DNA of 30,062 bases from a virus (IMGVR_UViG_3300025319_000079:1-30062), one strand, 5' to 3'; shown: positions 22,781 to 29,071, numbered from the stretch's first letter. Program-made: numbers and translations. Notes: generated from the letters alone by a model not told the origin.

Positions 22781-23238
22781 CGCTTCCCTGCGACCTTCCT
22801 ACTCCGGACGTGCTTGGCCCGGCAAGTTCTACACTGCCTGAATCCCTTGGGGGTACGATAGGTGTTTCTAGGTGAATATGGATGGCCGCTTGGGCAAGAG
22901 GTCTTGGCAGCGTGTGCTGCCGTGATAGTCTTTCCCCGCAAGAGGTTAATTCTGCAGGTTACTGCCTCAAGGTGTTGGGGGCGAACACAAGCACGATTGC
23001 GGCAGAGATGATCTAGTTGGTGTCCAGCCGGAATCGGCCCGTAAACTTGCTCATAGGACCACCGATGCCCTAGGACAGGCCGACCGTTGATGTTGATTTC
23101 GGCGTACCCCGCTCCGGTGATGGCACCTAGCCAAAGCCAACAGTCACCTGACTTGTCCACCTTCTCCCAGAATCGTTCTTCAACCGAGCGGCCGGGGGCA
23201 GGACCGTGCCCTTCGCAGTCTACGAAGATCAGCGTCAT
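22777..23238 (-). CDS. HNH homing-type endonuclease fused to the exonuclease N-terminus
   Basis: ATG 23238 overlaps the stop of the DHH gene (ATGA). Residues 1-16 (MTLIFVDCEGHGPAPG) are not part of the HNH family; they match the start of the downstream exonuclease including its motif I. From residue 18 (SVEERFWEKVDKSGDCWLWL) it is a standard HNH_3-like enzyme: 'GHRWSYEQVYGPIPAGHQLD' then 'HLCRNRACVRPQHLEAVT', with H77 and H89 in the active site. A C-terminal zinc finger follows ('SCPSGHPYS...CRTCRAKH'). Total 153 residues. Such enzymes cut intron-less or intron-containing alleles to spread. No intron is apparent; the insertion lies inside a coding frame. Confidence 0.82.
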   Translation of the reverse strand: MTLIFVDCEGHGPAPGRSVEERFWEKVDKSGDCWLWLGAITGAGYAEININGRPVLGHRWSYEQVYGPIPAGHQLDHLCRNRACVRPQHLEAVTCRINLLRGKTITAAHAAKTSCPSGHPYSPRNTYRTPKGFRQCRTCRAKHVRSRKVAGKR

Positions 23239-24092
23239 GAGAAGGTGTCCGGTGTCGCCGGTGGTGGCTCGGGTGGCGCCTCCTTGTGTGGCCTCTTGCC
23301 TTGCTCTGTTGTAAAGCCAGCAGCAGCTGAATGTCCTCCGCCACCAAATTGCTTGGCTACCTCGCTGACATCGAAGCCGCCTTTGGAGCGCAGTCCCCAC
23401 TGTTGCTTGCCGTCTGCCCTATCGAAGTAGTAAGCAGCAAAGGGTGCCTCTTGGTACATCTCGCAGAGCTTCTCCCCGACCTCGCTGAAGAAGAGAGTAG
23501 CGTTGGCCACCGGCACTCGGTAGCCACCGAGCTCCATCCAAACAGCTTGCTCGCACATCTGCTCCACGCAGCGCGACTGGAAGCGGAGGATCGCCTTCCC
23601 TTCGCTGACGACCTTCTGCAGCTCCAACTCCAGCTGGAGATTAGCATGGTTCCACTGCTCGAAGTCCATCGGCCATGACCGCATCCAAGCCGCAATCTCT
23701 CGGCTGAATGGTAGACGAAATTGCCAGAGATCCCTGTCTTGGACATACATGATCAGCGGCGCGGGGGAATCGTCTGGACAGAAGTGTTCCCACGCCAGCA
23801 TCGCCCCGCTCTTCTCCATATCGAAGGTGCAGTAGTCCAGCCCGGCGAGATCAGTCTCCGCAGTCCTATGGTGATCTTTGACTAGCAGGGAGGCGCAGCG
23901 GTCGTGCAGATCCTCCAACACTACCCGAGGGTAGGAGAAGTCAACGATGACGACGTCCTGCCCGTCAAGGCCGCTTGGTGGTGAGTCTCCGTAGAGAACC
24001 GGTATGTACTCGGCAGTGTCTCCCAGCTTCAGCCAAGCAGCCCAAGCGGCACCGAAGCCATCGAAACAGTGTGCGTGGTAGAGGATCTTCAT
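23235..24092 (-). CDS. DHH-family phosphoesterase
   Basis: The 285-residue product is a two-domain DHH/DHHA1 phosphohydrolase, the superfamily of nanoRNases, cyclic-dinucleotide phosphodiesterases and RecJ. Metal-binding landmarks are H8 and D11 in 'HCFDGFGAA', D51 in 'VIVDFSYP', D73-H74-H75 in 'KDHHRTAE', and 'VQDRDLWQF' (D119/D121). 'FGGGGHSAAAGF' near residue 250 is the DHHA1 substrate-binding loop. The C-terminal Pro-rich tail is variable. ATG 24092 has GGAG six bases upstream and follows the HicB-like stop. Likely roles are degrading short RNA or signalling nucleotides; the substrate is not evident. Higher GC than the flanking genes. Confidence 0.85.
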   Translation of the reverse strand: MKILYHAHCFDGFGAAWAAWLKLGDTAEYIPVLYGDSPPSGLDGQDVVIVDFSYPRVVLEDLHDRCASLLVKDHHRTAETDLAGLDYCTFDMEKSGAMLAWEHFCPDDSPAPLIMYVQDRDLWQFRLPFSREIAAWMRSWPMDFEQWNHANLQLELELQKVVSEGKAILRFQSRCVEQMCEQAVWMELGGYRVPVANATLFFSEVGEKLCEMYQEAPFAAYYFDRADGKQQWGLRSKGGFDVSEVAKQFGGGGHSAAAGFTTEQGKRPHKEAPPEPPPATPDTFS

Positions 24093-24094
24093 GT

Positions 24095-24322
24095 CTACTC
24101 CAAGAGATATGCGAGCTCGCTTGGGATCTCTGACCCCAGTTCCTTCGCCGCGGCCAAGGTTTCCTTTAGGGCATCCTCAATGTTTGCAAGAGCCTCTTCG
24201 AAGGTCTCTCCCTGCGACACGCAGGATGGATAGAGGGGAACGCTAGCGACGTAGCCACCCTCCTCGGCCCGCTCGAATTCATACTCGATACCAGCTTGGA
24301 TCACCCTTAACTTCTTTGTCAT
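24095..24322 (-). CDS. HicB-like protein without a visible HicA partner
   Basis: The 75-residue product has the HicB/UPF0150 fold: strands 'YEFERAEEGGYVASVPLYP', then 'CVSQGETFEEALANIEDALK' forming the typical helix after 'S-x-G-x-T'. Full HicB antitoxins pair with a HicA mRNA interferase carrying a catalytic His, and often have an extra DNA-binding domain; neither is visible here. So it may be a solitary regulator or an anti-toxin that protects the phage from a host HicA. Its stop lies three bases before the DHH start. Confidence 0.78.
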   Translation of the reverse strand: MTKKLRVIQAGIEYEFERAEEGGYVASVPLYPSCVSQGETFEEALANIEDALKETLAAAKELGSEIPSELAYLLE

Positions 24323-24369
24323 ATCTTCAGTCTCCTCTCTTGCTCAGCTTGGACCTCTTGGAGCTTCTT

Positions 24370-24579
24370 CTAGTGTTCATTCTCCTTGTCTCCTATTAGC
24401 TTTACCTCTGCTGCACCCTTCACGCAGGTGGGACGATCGTTGCAGTAGCGGACGTTCTGGGTTGCCACCACACCATTTGGGAACTCTACTGGTGTAGAGA
24501 GTACAGAGATCTGTGCATCTGGGCGCTCCTCTCTGCAGACGTGGCAGGTCCAAGTCAGGGTTTGTGGATCGAAGACCAT
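24370..24579 (-). CDS. Small Cys-rich protein (69 residues)
   Basis: Four Cys, C12-x2-C15 ('TCHVCREER') and C46/C52 ('RYCNDRPTC'), suggest one zinc site, framed by strands 'DAQISVLSTPVEF' and 'VVATQNVRYC'. It begins within the end of the winged-helix gene (one-base overlap). A protein of this type is frequent in phage early operons but has no role known to me. Confidence 0.68.
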   Translation of the reverse strand: MVFDPQTLTWTCHVCREERPDAQISVLSTPVEFPNGVVATQNVRYCNDRPTCVKGAAEVKLIGDKENEH

Positions 24580-24980
24580 TAGCGGCGTCCTTTCGCTCCT
24601 GCTCCTCGTCTCATATCTCGCCTCTCTTCTCTCTGCTCTATGTTCTTTGTTCTCTCCGAGTCGTCTAGCTGCTTGAGCTGCCGGCCACGTCCTACTCTTC
24701 GCGCCTTGACTTCGTTCAGGAAGTCACCGAGATCCATGGCGGCCAACTGAAGAACGAGCTCTCCCTTCTTAGTGATCGTGTAGCTGATCTTCTTGTCACC
24801 TTGTCTCCAGTCCACACCCGGGTGGTGGGCGATTAGGCCCTCGGCAAGCAGTGTTTTGACTGTGCTTACGAAGCGACTATGGTCTATCCTGTCAAATAGC
24901 CGGTTGTTGGTTGTCGACTCTCGTATTGCAACCAGCACCTGGAGGTGCCGACCGGATAGAGAGATCTGGAAGAGGATCAC
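24579..24980 (-). CDS. Winged-helix DNA-binding protein
   Basis: The 133-residue product starts at GTG 24980. Residues 10-85 have the order of a MarR/PadR-like winged helix: 'LQVLVAIRESTTNNRLFD', a recognition helix 'SRFVSTVKTLLAEGLIAHHP' and a wing 'KKISYTITKKGELVLQL'. The C-terminal 40 residues are strongly charged and basic ('EQREERRDMRRGAGAKGRR'), which could bind DNA or RNA. It may regulate this early operon. Position between small genes gives no further hint. Confidence 0.72.
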   Translation of the reverse strand: MILFQISLSGRHLQVLVAIRESTTNNRLFDRIDHSRFVSTVKTLLAEGLIAHHPGVDWRQGDKKISYTITKKGELVLQLAAMDLGDFLNEVKARRVGRGRQLKQLDDSERTKNIEQREERRDMRRGAGAKGRR

Positions 24981-25001
24981 TGCTGCCCTACTTCCCAGTG
25001 A

Positions 25002-25229
25002 TCAGTCTGGGCGCTTCTTCACCGGCCACCTGTCCATCTCATCTGCAAATGCTCGGATCTCGCTGACAGTGTCCTCGTCATAGCCCTCGAATGCTAGCCG
25101 GGACGCGTAGTGGCGCACGATGTCCGCGGCGAACATGTCTTGGGCCCTGAGGAGGAAGACAGGTTCTCCTTCTGGGATCAGCTTCTCCGAGGTCAGGATG
25201 CGGCCGTACTTCGTGGCGTCGTTGACCAT
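25002..25229 (-). CDS. Conserved small phage protein (75 residues)
   Basis: The sequence 'KYGRILTSEKLIPEGEPVFL' followed by 'LRAQDMFAADIVRHYA' and the end 'FADEMDRWPVKKRPD' is a pattern I recognise from small proteins of many phages, where 'EPVFLLRAQD' and 'M-x-x-W' are conserved. Its role is unknown. ATG 25229 lies next to an AAGGAGAAGGAG run at the end of the upstream 44-residue gene, a strong ribosome site. Confidence 0.75.
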   Translation of the reverse strand: MVNDATKYGRILTSEKLIPEGEPVFLLRAQDMFAADIVRHYASRLAFEGYDEDTVSEIRAFADEMDRWPVKKRPD

Positions 25230-25230
25230 C

Positions 25231-25365
25231 TCACTCCTTCTCCTTCTTGGGTGGTTCGTTCTTATCTTTGCCAGTCACTACCGTGTCTGCTGCGTCGGCA
25301 AGTCCTTGTAAGACTCTGTACGGTGCCAGTACGGTTTCCTTAACGATCTTGCGCAGGATGTTCAT
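25231..25365 (-). CDS. 44-residue small protein
   Basis: This ORF fills the space between the ERCC4-type and 75-residue genes; it stops one base before the next ATG. It begins MNILRKIVKETVLAPYRVLQ and continues with an Ala/Asp-rich turn and a Lys/Glu-rich end (PPKKEKE). An amphipathic N-terminal helix may associate with membrane. Small phage proteins with a similar 'VL-x-P-x-R-V-x-x-G-x-x-D-A' start are known to me but lack a role. Tight fit and coding texture support it. Confidence 0.62.
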   Translation of the reverse strand: MNILRKIVKETVLAPYRVLQGLADAADTVVTGKDKNEPPKKEKE

Positions 25366-25373
25366 GCTTATAT

Positions 25374-26186
25374 CTAACCTCTCTTGTAGCTGGCGACCTT
25401 CCTGATCGAAGCCACCCTCTCCTTCCCCATTCCATATACCTTTAGCAGCTTCTTCCCTCCGTTCTCAAATACGTCCTGCAGGACCTCCCATGTTGACATC
25501 TCATTGAGTATGGTGCCGGCTATCTCCTCTCCGATCTTTGGGAACATCAGGGCCCGTAGTGCTGCCAGCTCGGTGTCATCCATGGAGAAGAGCGGCCGGC
25601 GAGTGTCCACCGACCACGTTGCCTTGTGGTCCTGCTTCTCGAAGTAGTGGACATAGCTCGCTACTCTATGCATGAGCAGTTGATTGTCAGGGACAGAGTC
25701 GACCAGAAGCCCGGGCAGATCCTGCGGCAGAGAGAGATGCAGCCAGTTCATGAAGCCATCGTAGAGAACCCGGTGCTGATCCCAACCGTACGTGTCGCAG
25801 AATCCGTCCTTGGTTACTGATAGCTTCCCACCAAAGCAGAAGATCGGTATGTCGTAGCTGTCGTAGAGCCCGCGTAGCTGACGTTGGAGCTCCTTTGTCT
25901 TGAAGCGAGCCAGCATCTCCGGAACCTTCTTCACCTCCACTCCTACAGTGAAGCCGTGCGTCCTTGATTGCCAGCAGTAATCCCCAAAGTCGAGCTCCGG
26001 GTAGGCCTGTGCTTGCTCGTAGAGGACTTCGAAGCCTCTTGCCTCAAGCTCCGCAATGCGCTCCGGGGGTTCTCGCCAATCAGCTACGACTGTTGGTAGC
26101 TTACTGTCGGCCGCAGTAGGGCCATGGTCCCCAGCTCGTTCCGCCCCGGGAGAGTAGGTAAGCAGCCCTCGCGTTCTCCCTGTCAT
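25374..26186 (-). CDS. ERCC4 (XPF)-type nuclease with C-terminal HhH region
   Basis: The enzyme probably cuts branched or flap DNA. The nuclease domain starts near residue 31: 'TVVADWREPPERI' (D36), 'LDFGDYCW' (D69) and 'VGVEVKKVPEML' (E84, K86) match the ERCC4 'GD...ERK' core with a conservative E-V-K-K. Residues about 215-270 ('FPKIGEEIAGTIL', 'LKVYGMGKERVASIRKV') look like helix-hairpin-helix DNA-binding elements. The only ATG/GTG/TTG start is ATG 26186, which lies 86 bases inside the upstream lysozyme gene and has no ribosome site; the first 30 residues may not be real. Partner of the ATPase and resolvase in recombination. Confidence 0.8.
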   Translation of the reverse strand: MTGRTRGLLTYSPGAERAGDHGPTAADSKLPTVVADWREPPERIAELEARGFEVLYEQAQAYPELDFGDYCWQSRTHGFTVGVEVKKVPEMLARFKTKELQRQLRGLYDSYDIPIFCFGGKLSVTKDGFCDTYGWDQHRVLYDGFMNWLHLSLPQDLPGLLVDSVPDNQLLMHRVASYVHYFEKQDHKATWSVDTRRPLFSMDDTELAALRALMFPKIGEEIAGTILNEMSTWEVLQDVFENGGKKLLKVYGMGKERVASIRKVASYKRG

Positions 26187-26730
26187 CGTACAGGTTCGTG
26201 TTGGCTGGCAGGGAGTGACCCAAGTGTCCTGTCCAGATTTGGAACAGACCGACGAACTTGCGTCCTTCGTGATACGCCGAGGGATTCTGACCGAAGGTGG
26301 ACTCGCACTCTGCTACTCGCTTCGCTTTGTCAGCTGTGGCGCCGAAGACTTCTTCGATGATTGCGGCGACGACTGCACGGCTGTTCCTGTCTCCAATAGT
26401 AGGCTTGGATCCCGCAGGCTCGTACTCGTTGTAGCCAGCCACAGCTTCCGCTGTAAGTGGATTGGGAGCAGGCGTAGGAGTTGGTGTGGGAGTAGGTGTC
26501 TGGCGAGGCGGACGAGGACGGAGGCTTTCTGCCAGCTGACGTCGGAGCGACAGGTCCGGCAGAAACTCCAAGTCCAGAGAGGCAGGTACCAGACTCTCTT
26601 GGACGACTGTGGATGGCTGCAGCTCATGTTGTTCCTCACTATGAAGACCACTGCCCAGCAAGCCTCCTAGAAGGCTGGCTAGAATGATGAACAGGTGTGA
26701 AGCTAGTTTCCTAGCTGTTCTGTTCCTAAT
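26101..26730 (-). CDS. SLT-like lysozyme/transglycosylase with signal-like N-terminus
   Basis: The product probably cleaves glycan strands of peptidoglycan. The C-terminal domain has 'AKRVAECESTFGQNPSAYHE' (E in 'CEST' as likely catalytic acid) and 'FVGLFQIWTGHLG', the G-L-F-Q-I motif of transglycosylases, ending 'RGGTSWGPWPYCGRQ'. A Pro/Thr linker (PTPTPTPTPAP) separates it from the N-terminus. The first TTG is 26661, but the frame upstream encodes a perfect signal or membrane anchor: 'RNRTARKLASHLFIILASLL' then 'GGLLGSG'. It extends to ATT 26730, after an in-frame TAG. So ATT, CTG or a sequencing error may hide the start. Downstream of a strong promoter. Confidence 0.75.
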   Translation of the reverse strand: MRNRTARKLASHLFIILASLLGGLLGSGLHSEEQHELQPSTVVQESLVPASLDLEFLPDLSLRRQLAESLRPRPPRQTPTPTPTPTPAPNPLTAEAVAGYNEYEPAGSKPTIGDRNSRAVVAAIIEEVFGATADKAKRVAECESTFGQNPSAYHEGRKFVGLFQIWTGHLGHSLPANTNLYDDRENARAAYLLSRGGTSWGPWPYCGRQ

Positions 26731-26741
26731 GGTCTAGGGGA

Positions 26742-26814
26742 CCTGAGGTTCAGGCGTCTAGGCCGATGTCTCTGCTGAGGATTCCCTTGCCAAGGGGAAT
26801 CAGGCCTGCCTCAG
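26742..26814 (-). promoter_or_regulatory. Structured leader upstream of the lysozyme gene
   Basis: CCTGA-GGT-TCAGG (26742-26754) is a perfect 5-bp hairpin. CTGAGG (26775-26780) pairs with CCTCAG (26809-26814), enclosing GATTCCC (26780-26786) paired with GGGAATC (26795-26801). The leader from the promoter at about 26866 to the gene therefore folds, which fits post-transcriptional control, but no known riboswitch class is recognised. Confidence 0.4.
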
Positions 26815-26872
26815 GCTCCTTCTCTGTATCAAGATTTGATCCATCCTTTCGCAGGGCTTCAACGTCGTCGGC

Positions 26873-26900
26873 ATTATAACAGACTTATCCTTATTGGCTA
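26873..26900 (-). promoter_or_regulatory. Extended -10 sigma70-type promoter
   Basis: On the minus strand a perfect TATAAT (26878-26873) preceded by TGT forms an extended -10, with TAGCCA (26900-26895) as a 4/6 match to the -35 at 16 bases. It is the best promoter in the window and points at the lysozyme/ERCC4 operon. Confidence 0.6.
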
Positions 26901-26975
26901 GGTGAGCTACACGGCGAAGCCCGTAAAGGCCGAGGGTGCGGCGACTTTTGGTACTGTACCGTGTAGCTCACTTAG
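26898..26975. other. Long inverted repeat, candidate structured RNA or DNA element
   Basis: GTGAGCTACACGG (26902-26914) and CCGTGTAGCTCAC (26959-26971) are perfect complements; with a G-T pair and CTA/TAG outside, the stem reaches 17 bp (26898-26914 with 26959-26975). The 44-base interior holds a second stem: AAAGGCCG pairs with CGGCGACTTT around an AGGGTG loop with a small bulge. It has no T run. The right arm overlaps the stop of the coiled-coil gene, and the left foot overlaps the -35 of the adjacent promoter. It is not a tRNA. Confidence 0.55.
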
Positions 26976-27159
26976 ACAACAAAGGTGCCAGCTGCTCTTT
27001 CAACTCGCGAATGGTGTCCTCCAGTGAATCTACTCTTCGGTTGATGGCTTCCAGTGCGCTGTCGGCATCGCTTGGGTTGTCTCGGCGGTGTGTAGGGAGC
27101 TGAGGGGGCAGGGAATGTCCGGGGTGTGATTCTTTCTTCCCTTGGCGCTCAGCCATCAT
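26968..27159 (-). CDS. Small coiled-coil protein (62-63 residues)
   Basis: The start is one of two tandem ATG codons overlapping the stop of the ATPase gene. The first 30 residues are basic and Pro-rich ('HPGHSLPPQLPTHRRD'); the rest is a heptad-like helix 'ALEAINRRVDSLEDTIRELK' ending LAPLLSK. It may bind the ATPase or serve as an oligomerisation factor. The gene end forms part of the long inverted repeat. No family recognised. Confidence 0.62.
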   Translation of the reverse strand: MMAERQGKKESHPGHSLPPQLPTHRRDNPSDADSALEAINRRVDSLEDTIRELKEQLAPLLSK

Positions 27160-29042
27160 CCTATCCTATCCACGAGATCATCAAAGGTGGCGTTGATCAT
27201 CTCTTCGCCCGTCAGTTCAGCATTAAGGCCGCAGTCTTCAATCCTGAGCGTGTAGGTAGGAAGTCCGGCTTTGGGCTGCTTCTTGGCCTGCAATCGGATG
27301 ACCACATCGGCCGCCCTACTAACCAGCTTGTCCCCCTGTGCCTTCTGCCCTGTTATCTGTCCCTCGGCACCGTAGAGATCCGTGTCGTGGTGGATGAAGA
27401 TGACATTACGTCCGGAGTCGCGGGCAGAGGATAGCAGGCGCCTGAAGAAGTCGTTGCGCATCGTGTACTGTATCCAAGGTTGATTGGCAGGTGCTTTCTT
27501 TTGAAGTACATGGCCGGCGATGTTGAACACCAAAGTTCCAGTGTCGATCACCGCAGTTCCGCCCGGAGGTAGGCCGTACTTCTCTACTAAGGTGTTATCC
27601 ACCATCTCGAACCAATCTGTCTCGAACTGGTCGAGGATCTCCCTAGCGTTTTCGATGTCCTCTGCCTTCAGACCTCCCTTGTTGTCTTTTGACTTGATCC
27701 GGCCGACATAGTCGGTCACGACAATCAAGCCACCAGCATGCCGCTCAGCAAATGAAGGGACGATGGGAATACTATCGCTGGAGGCCAGCATGCTCTTCTC
27801 GACTCTATCGTAGCCGCGGTCGAAGTTGTAGAGATAGACCGGGGTGGGAGCTGTCATGCCCCAGCGCGTCTTGCCGGAGTTGTGTACCAAAATGTTGTTG
27901 GCGATGAAGGAGTGGCCCTCGGGAACACTGAGGTCGTATGTGGGTTGTCTTAGAGTCTCCTCGCGCTTGGAGATAATGGGATCCCAAAGGATGTCTCCCA
28001 TCCCCTCTCTGTGGAGGCCAGAGGGTCTCTTTATCCTACTGGTATATGTTTTTAGATTTGTTACAAGCTCGTTTAGCCTCCTGTTCTTCTCTCCTAGTAG
28101 ACCTATCTCCTCGGCAAAGATCTGGATTGCTTGCCGGTTGGTGGTTATCACTGTCCAGTATTGTTGCGGTCTGCCCATCACCCTTCTCGGGTAGAGTCTG
28201 GTAGCAATTCCGTAACGGAGCAGGAGGTGTTGGACATCTAGTGCTAACCTCTTAGAGGCCGAAGAGTAGCCCAACTCCAAGCTGGTTACACGACCATCGT
28301 CCTCGTTACGGAAAGAGATCCACCCATCGCAGGTTATGAGTCGATTAAGGAACAGTGAGAGCAGCTTCTTGCTCAGTCTGAATATCGATGGCGAGACGTA
28401 CTTCTCCGGAGAGCGGTGGTGCAAGATCTGCTCGTGCTTTAGCCAGTCTTGTAGGGGGTTCGGCCTTCCGCGAGCCACGGTAGCGGCCAAGGTAACAGTC
28501 TTCCCTCTTCTGGCTCTCAACACAGCTCTTCTACCTTGAAGTTCCTCCGCTGCGGTACTGAACCTATCCAACACAATTGGATCTGCGTTTGTGAAAGCCA
28601 GATGGGGCATATATCCATCACCGAGCAGGAAGGCAACCAGCTCGACCAGAGGTTCGGGCAGTTCATCTGTACCAAAGAATGGGATGGTAGCAGCAACAGC
28701 GATCTTGTCGCCTACCCGTAGCTCTCGCAGCTCCTGCCAGCCTCGACTTTTCTCGAGAACAGGGTGATTAGCTGTGGCTGTCAATTCGTGACCGAGCTGG
28801 GTACGGATAGTGTAGACCTGCTTTAGACCGTTGGTGTAGATGTGTTCAGCGTCTGTAGCTTGCAGCTTGACAGTGTCCAAAGATGCTACGACCGGAGGCG
28901 CTAGCAGATCGCTTACCGGCCTGTAGGCTCCTGTATGGGCATCCAGTATTCGGGTACTCGGAGCTAAGCACTTCTCTCTACCCCAAACTTCGATGATGTA
29001 GTAGGGGCTTCTTTCGCGCTGATTGACCGGCTTGAATGGCAT
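27156..29042 (-). CDS. RecA-fold ATPase (Sak4/AAA_24 type) interrupted by an intein
   Basis: After splicing this would be a 264-residue phage recombination ATPase. The exteins are residues 1-24 and 389-628. Joined, they give Walker A 'GREKSGKT' (G21 to T392). Downstream are 'PVYLYNFDRG', Walker B-like 'GGTAVIDTGT', and a sensor strand 'NVIFIHHDTD', as in Sak4-like single-strand annealing or AAA_24 proteins that act with phage nucleases and SSB. ATG 29042 has a strong AGGAGAGAGGGA site. Without splicing the ATP site is split, so activity depends on the intein. It lies between the PD-(D/E)XK nuclease and the coiled-coil protein. Confidence 0.85.
   Translation of the reverse strand: MPFKPVNQRERSPYYIIEVWGREKCLAPSTRILDAHTGAYRPVSDLLAPPVVASLDTVKLQATDAEHIYTNGLKQVYTIRTQLGHELTATANHPVLEKSRGWQELRELRVGDKIAVAATIPFFGTDELPEPLVELVAFLLGDGYMPHLAFTNADPIVLDRFSTAAEELQGRRAVLRARRGKTVTLAATVARGRPNPLQDWLKHEQILHHRSPEKYVSPSIFRLSKKLLSLFLNRLITCDGWISFRNEDDGRVTSLELGYSSASKRLALDVQHLLLRYGIATRLYPRRVMGRPQQYWTVITTNRQAIQIFAEEIGLLGEKNRRLNELVTNLKTYTSRIKRPSGLHREGMGDILWDPIISKREETLRQPTYDLSVPEGHSFIANNILVHNSGKTRWGMTAPTPVYLYNFDRGYDRVEKSMLASSDSIPIVPSFAERHAGGLIVVTDYVGRIKSKDNKGGLKAEDIENAREILDQFETDWFEMVDNTLVEKYGLPPGGTAVIDTGTLVFNIAGHVLQKKAPANQPWIQYTMRNDFFRRLLSSARDSGRNVIFIHHDTDLYGAEGQITGQKAQGDKLVSRAADVVIRLQAKKQPKAGLPTYTLRIEDCGLNAELTGEEMINATFDDLVDRIG
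27879..28970 (-). mobile_element. LAGLIDADG intein inserted in the Walker A motif
   Basis: The intein is 364 residues, from C25 to N388 of the precursor. Splicing landmarks are complete: C25 as first residue, block B 'TATANHPVL' (T90/H93), C-terminal 'SFIANNILVHN' with H387 and N388, and Ser as the +1 residue. Two homing motifs are present, 'VELVAFLLGDGY' (acid D142) and 'LFLNRLITCDGW' (acid D239), so the endonuclease may be active. Lower GC than the DHH and HNH region. The site, inside the P-loop between Lys and Ser-Gly-Lys-Thr, is a common place for inteins in ATPases. Confidence 0.9.
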
Positions 29043-29071
29043 TCCCTCTCTCCTCTTTGCTTACTTCTCTC

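Noticed and set aside
22777-23238. Group I intron carrying the HNH gene
   Set aside because: No non-coding intron flanks: the HNH frame starts in the exonuclease start and ends at the downstream motif I; there is no room for a ribozyme core.
22777-23400. HNH gene starting at 23400 with a 54-residue N-terminal extension
   Set aside because: The extension is antisense-like sequence inside the DHH gene; ATG 23238 with ATGA overlap is the natural start.
26898-26975. tRNA or tmRNA fragment
   Set aside because: The stem is 17 bp without cloverleaf arms, CCA end or T-loop sequence.
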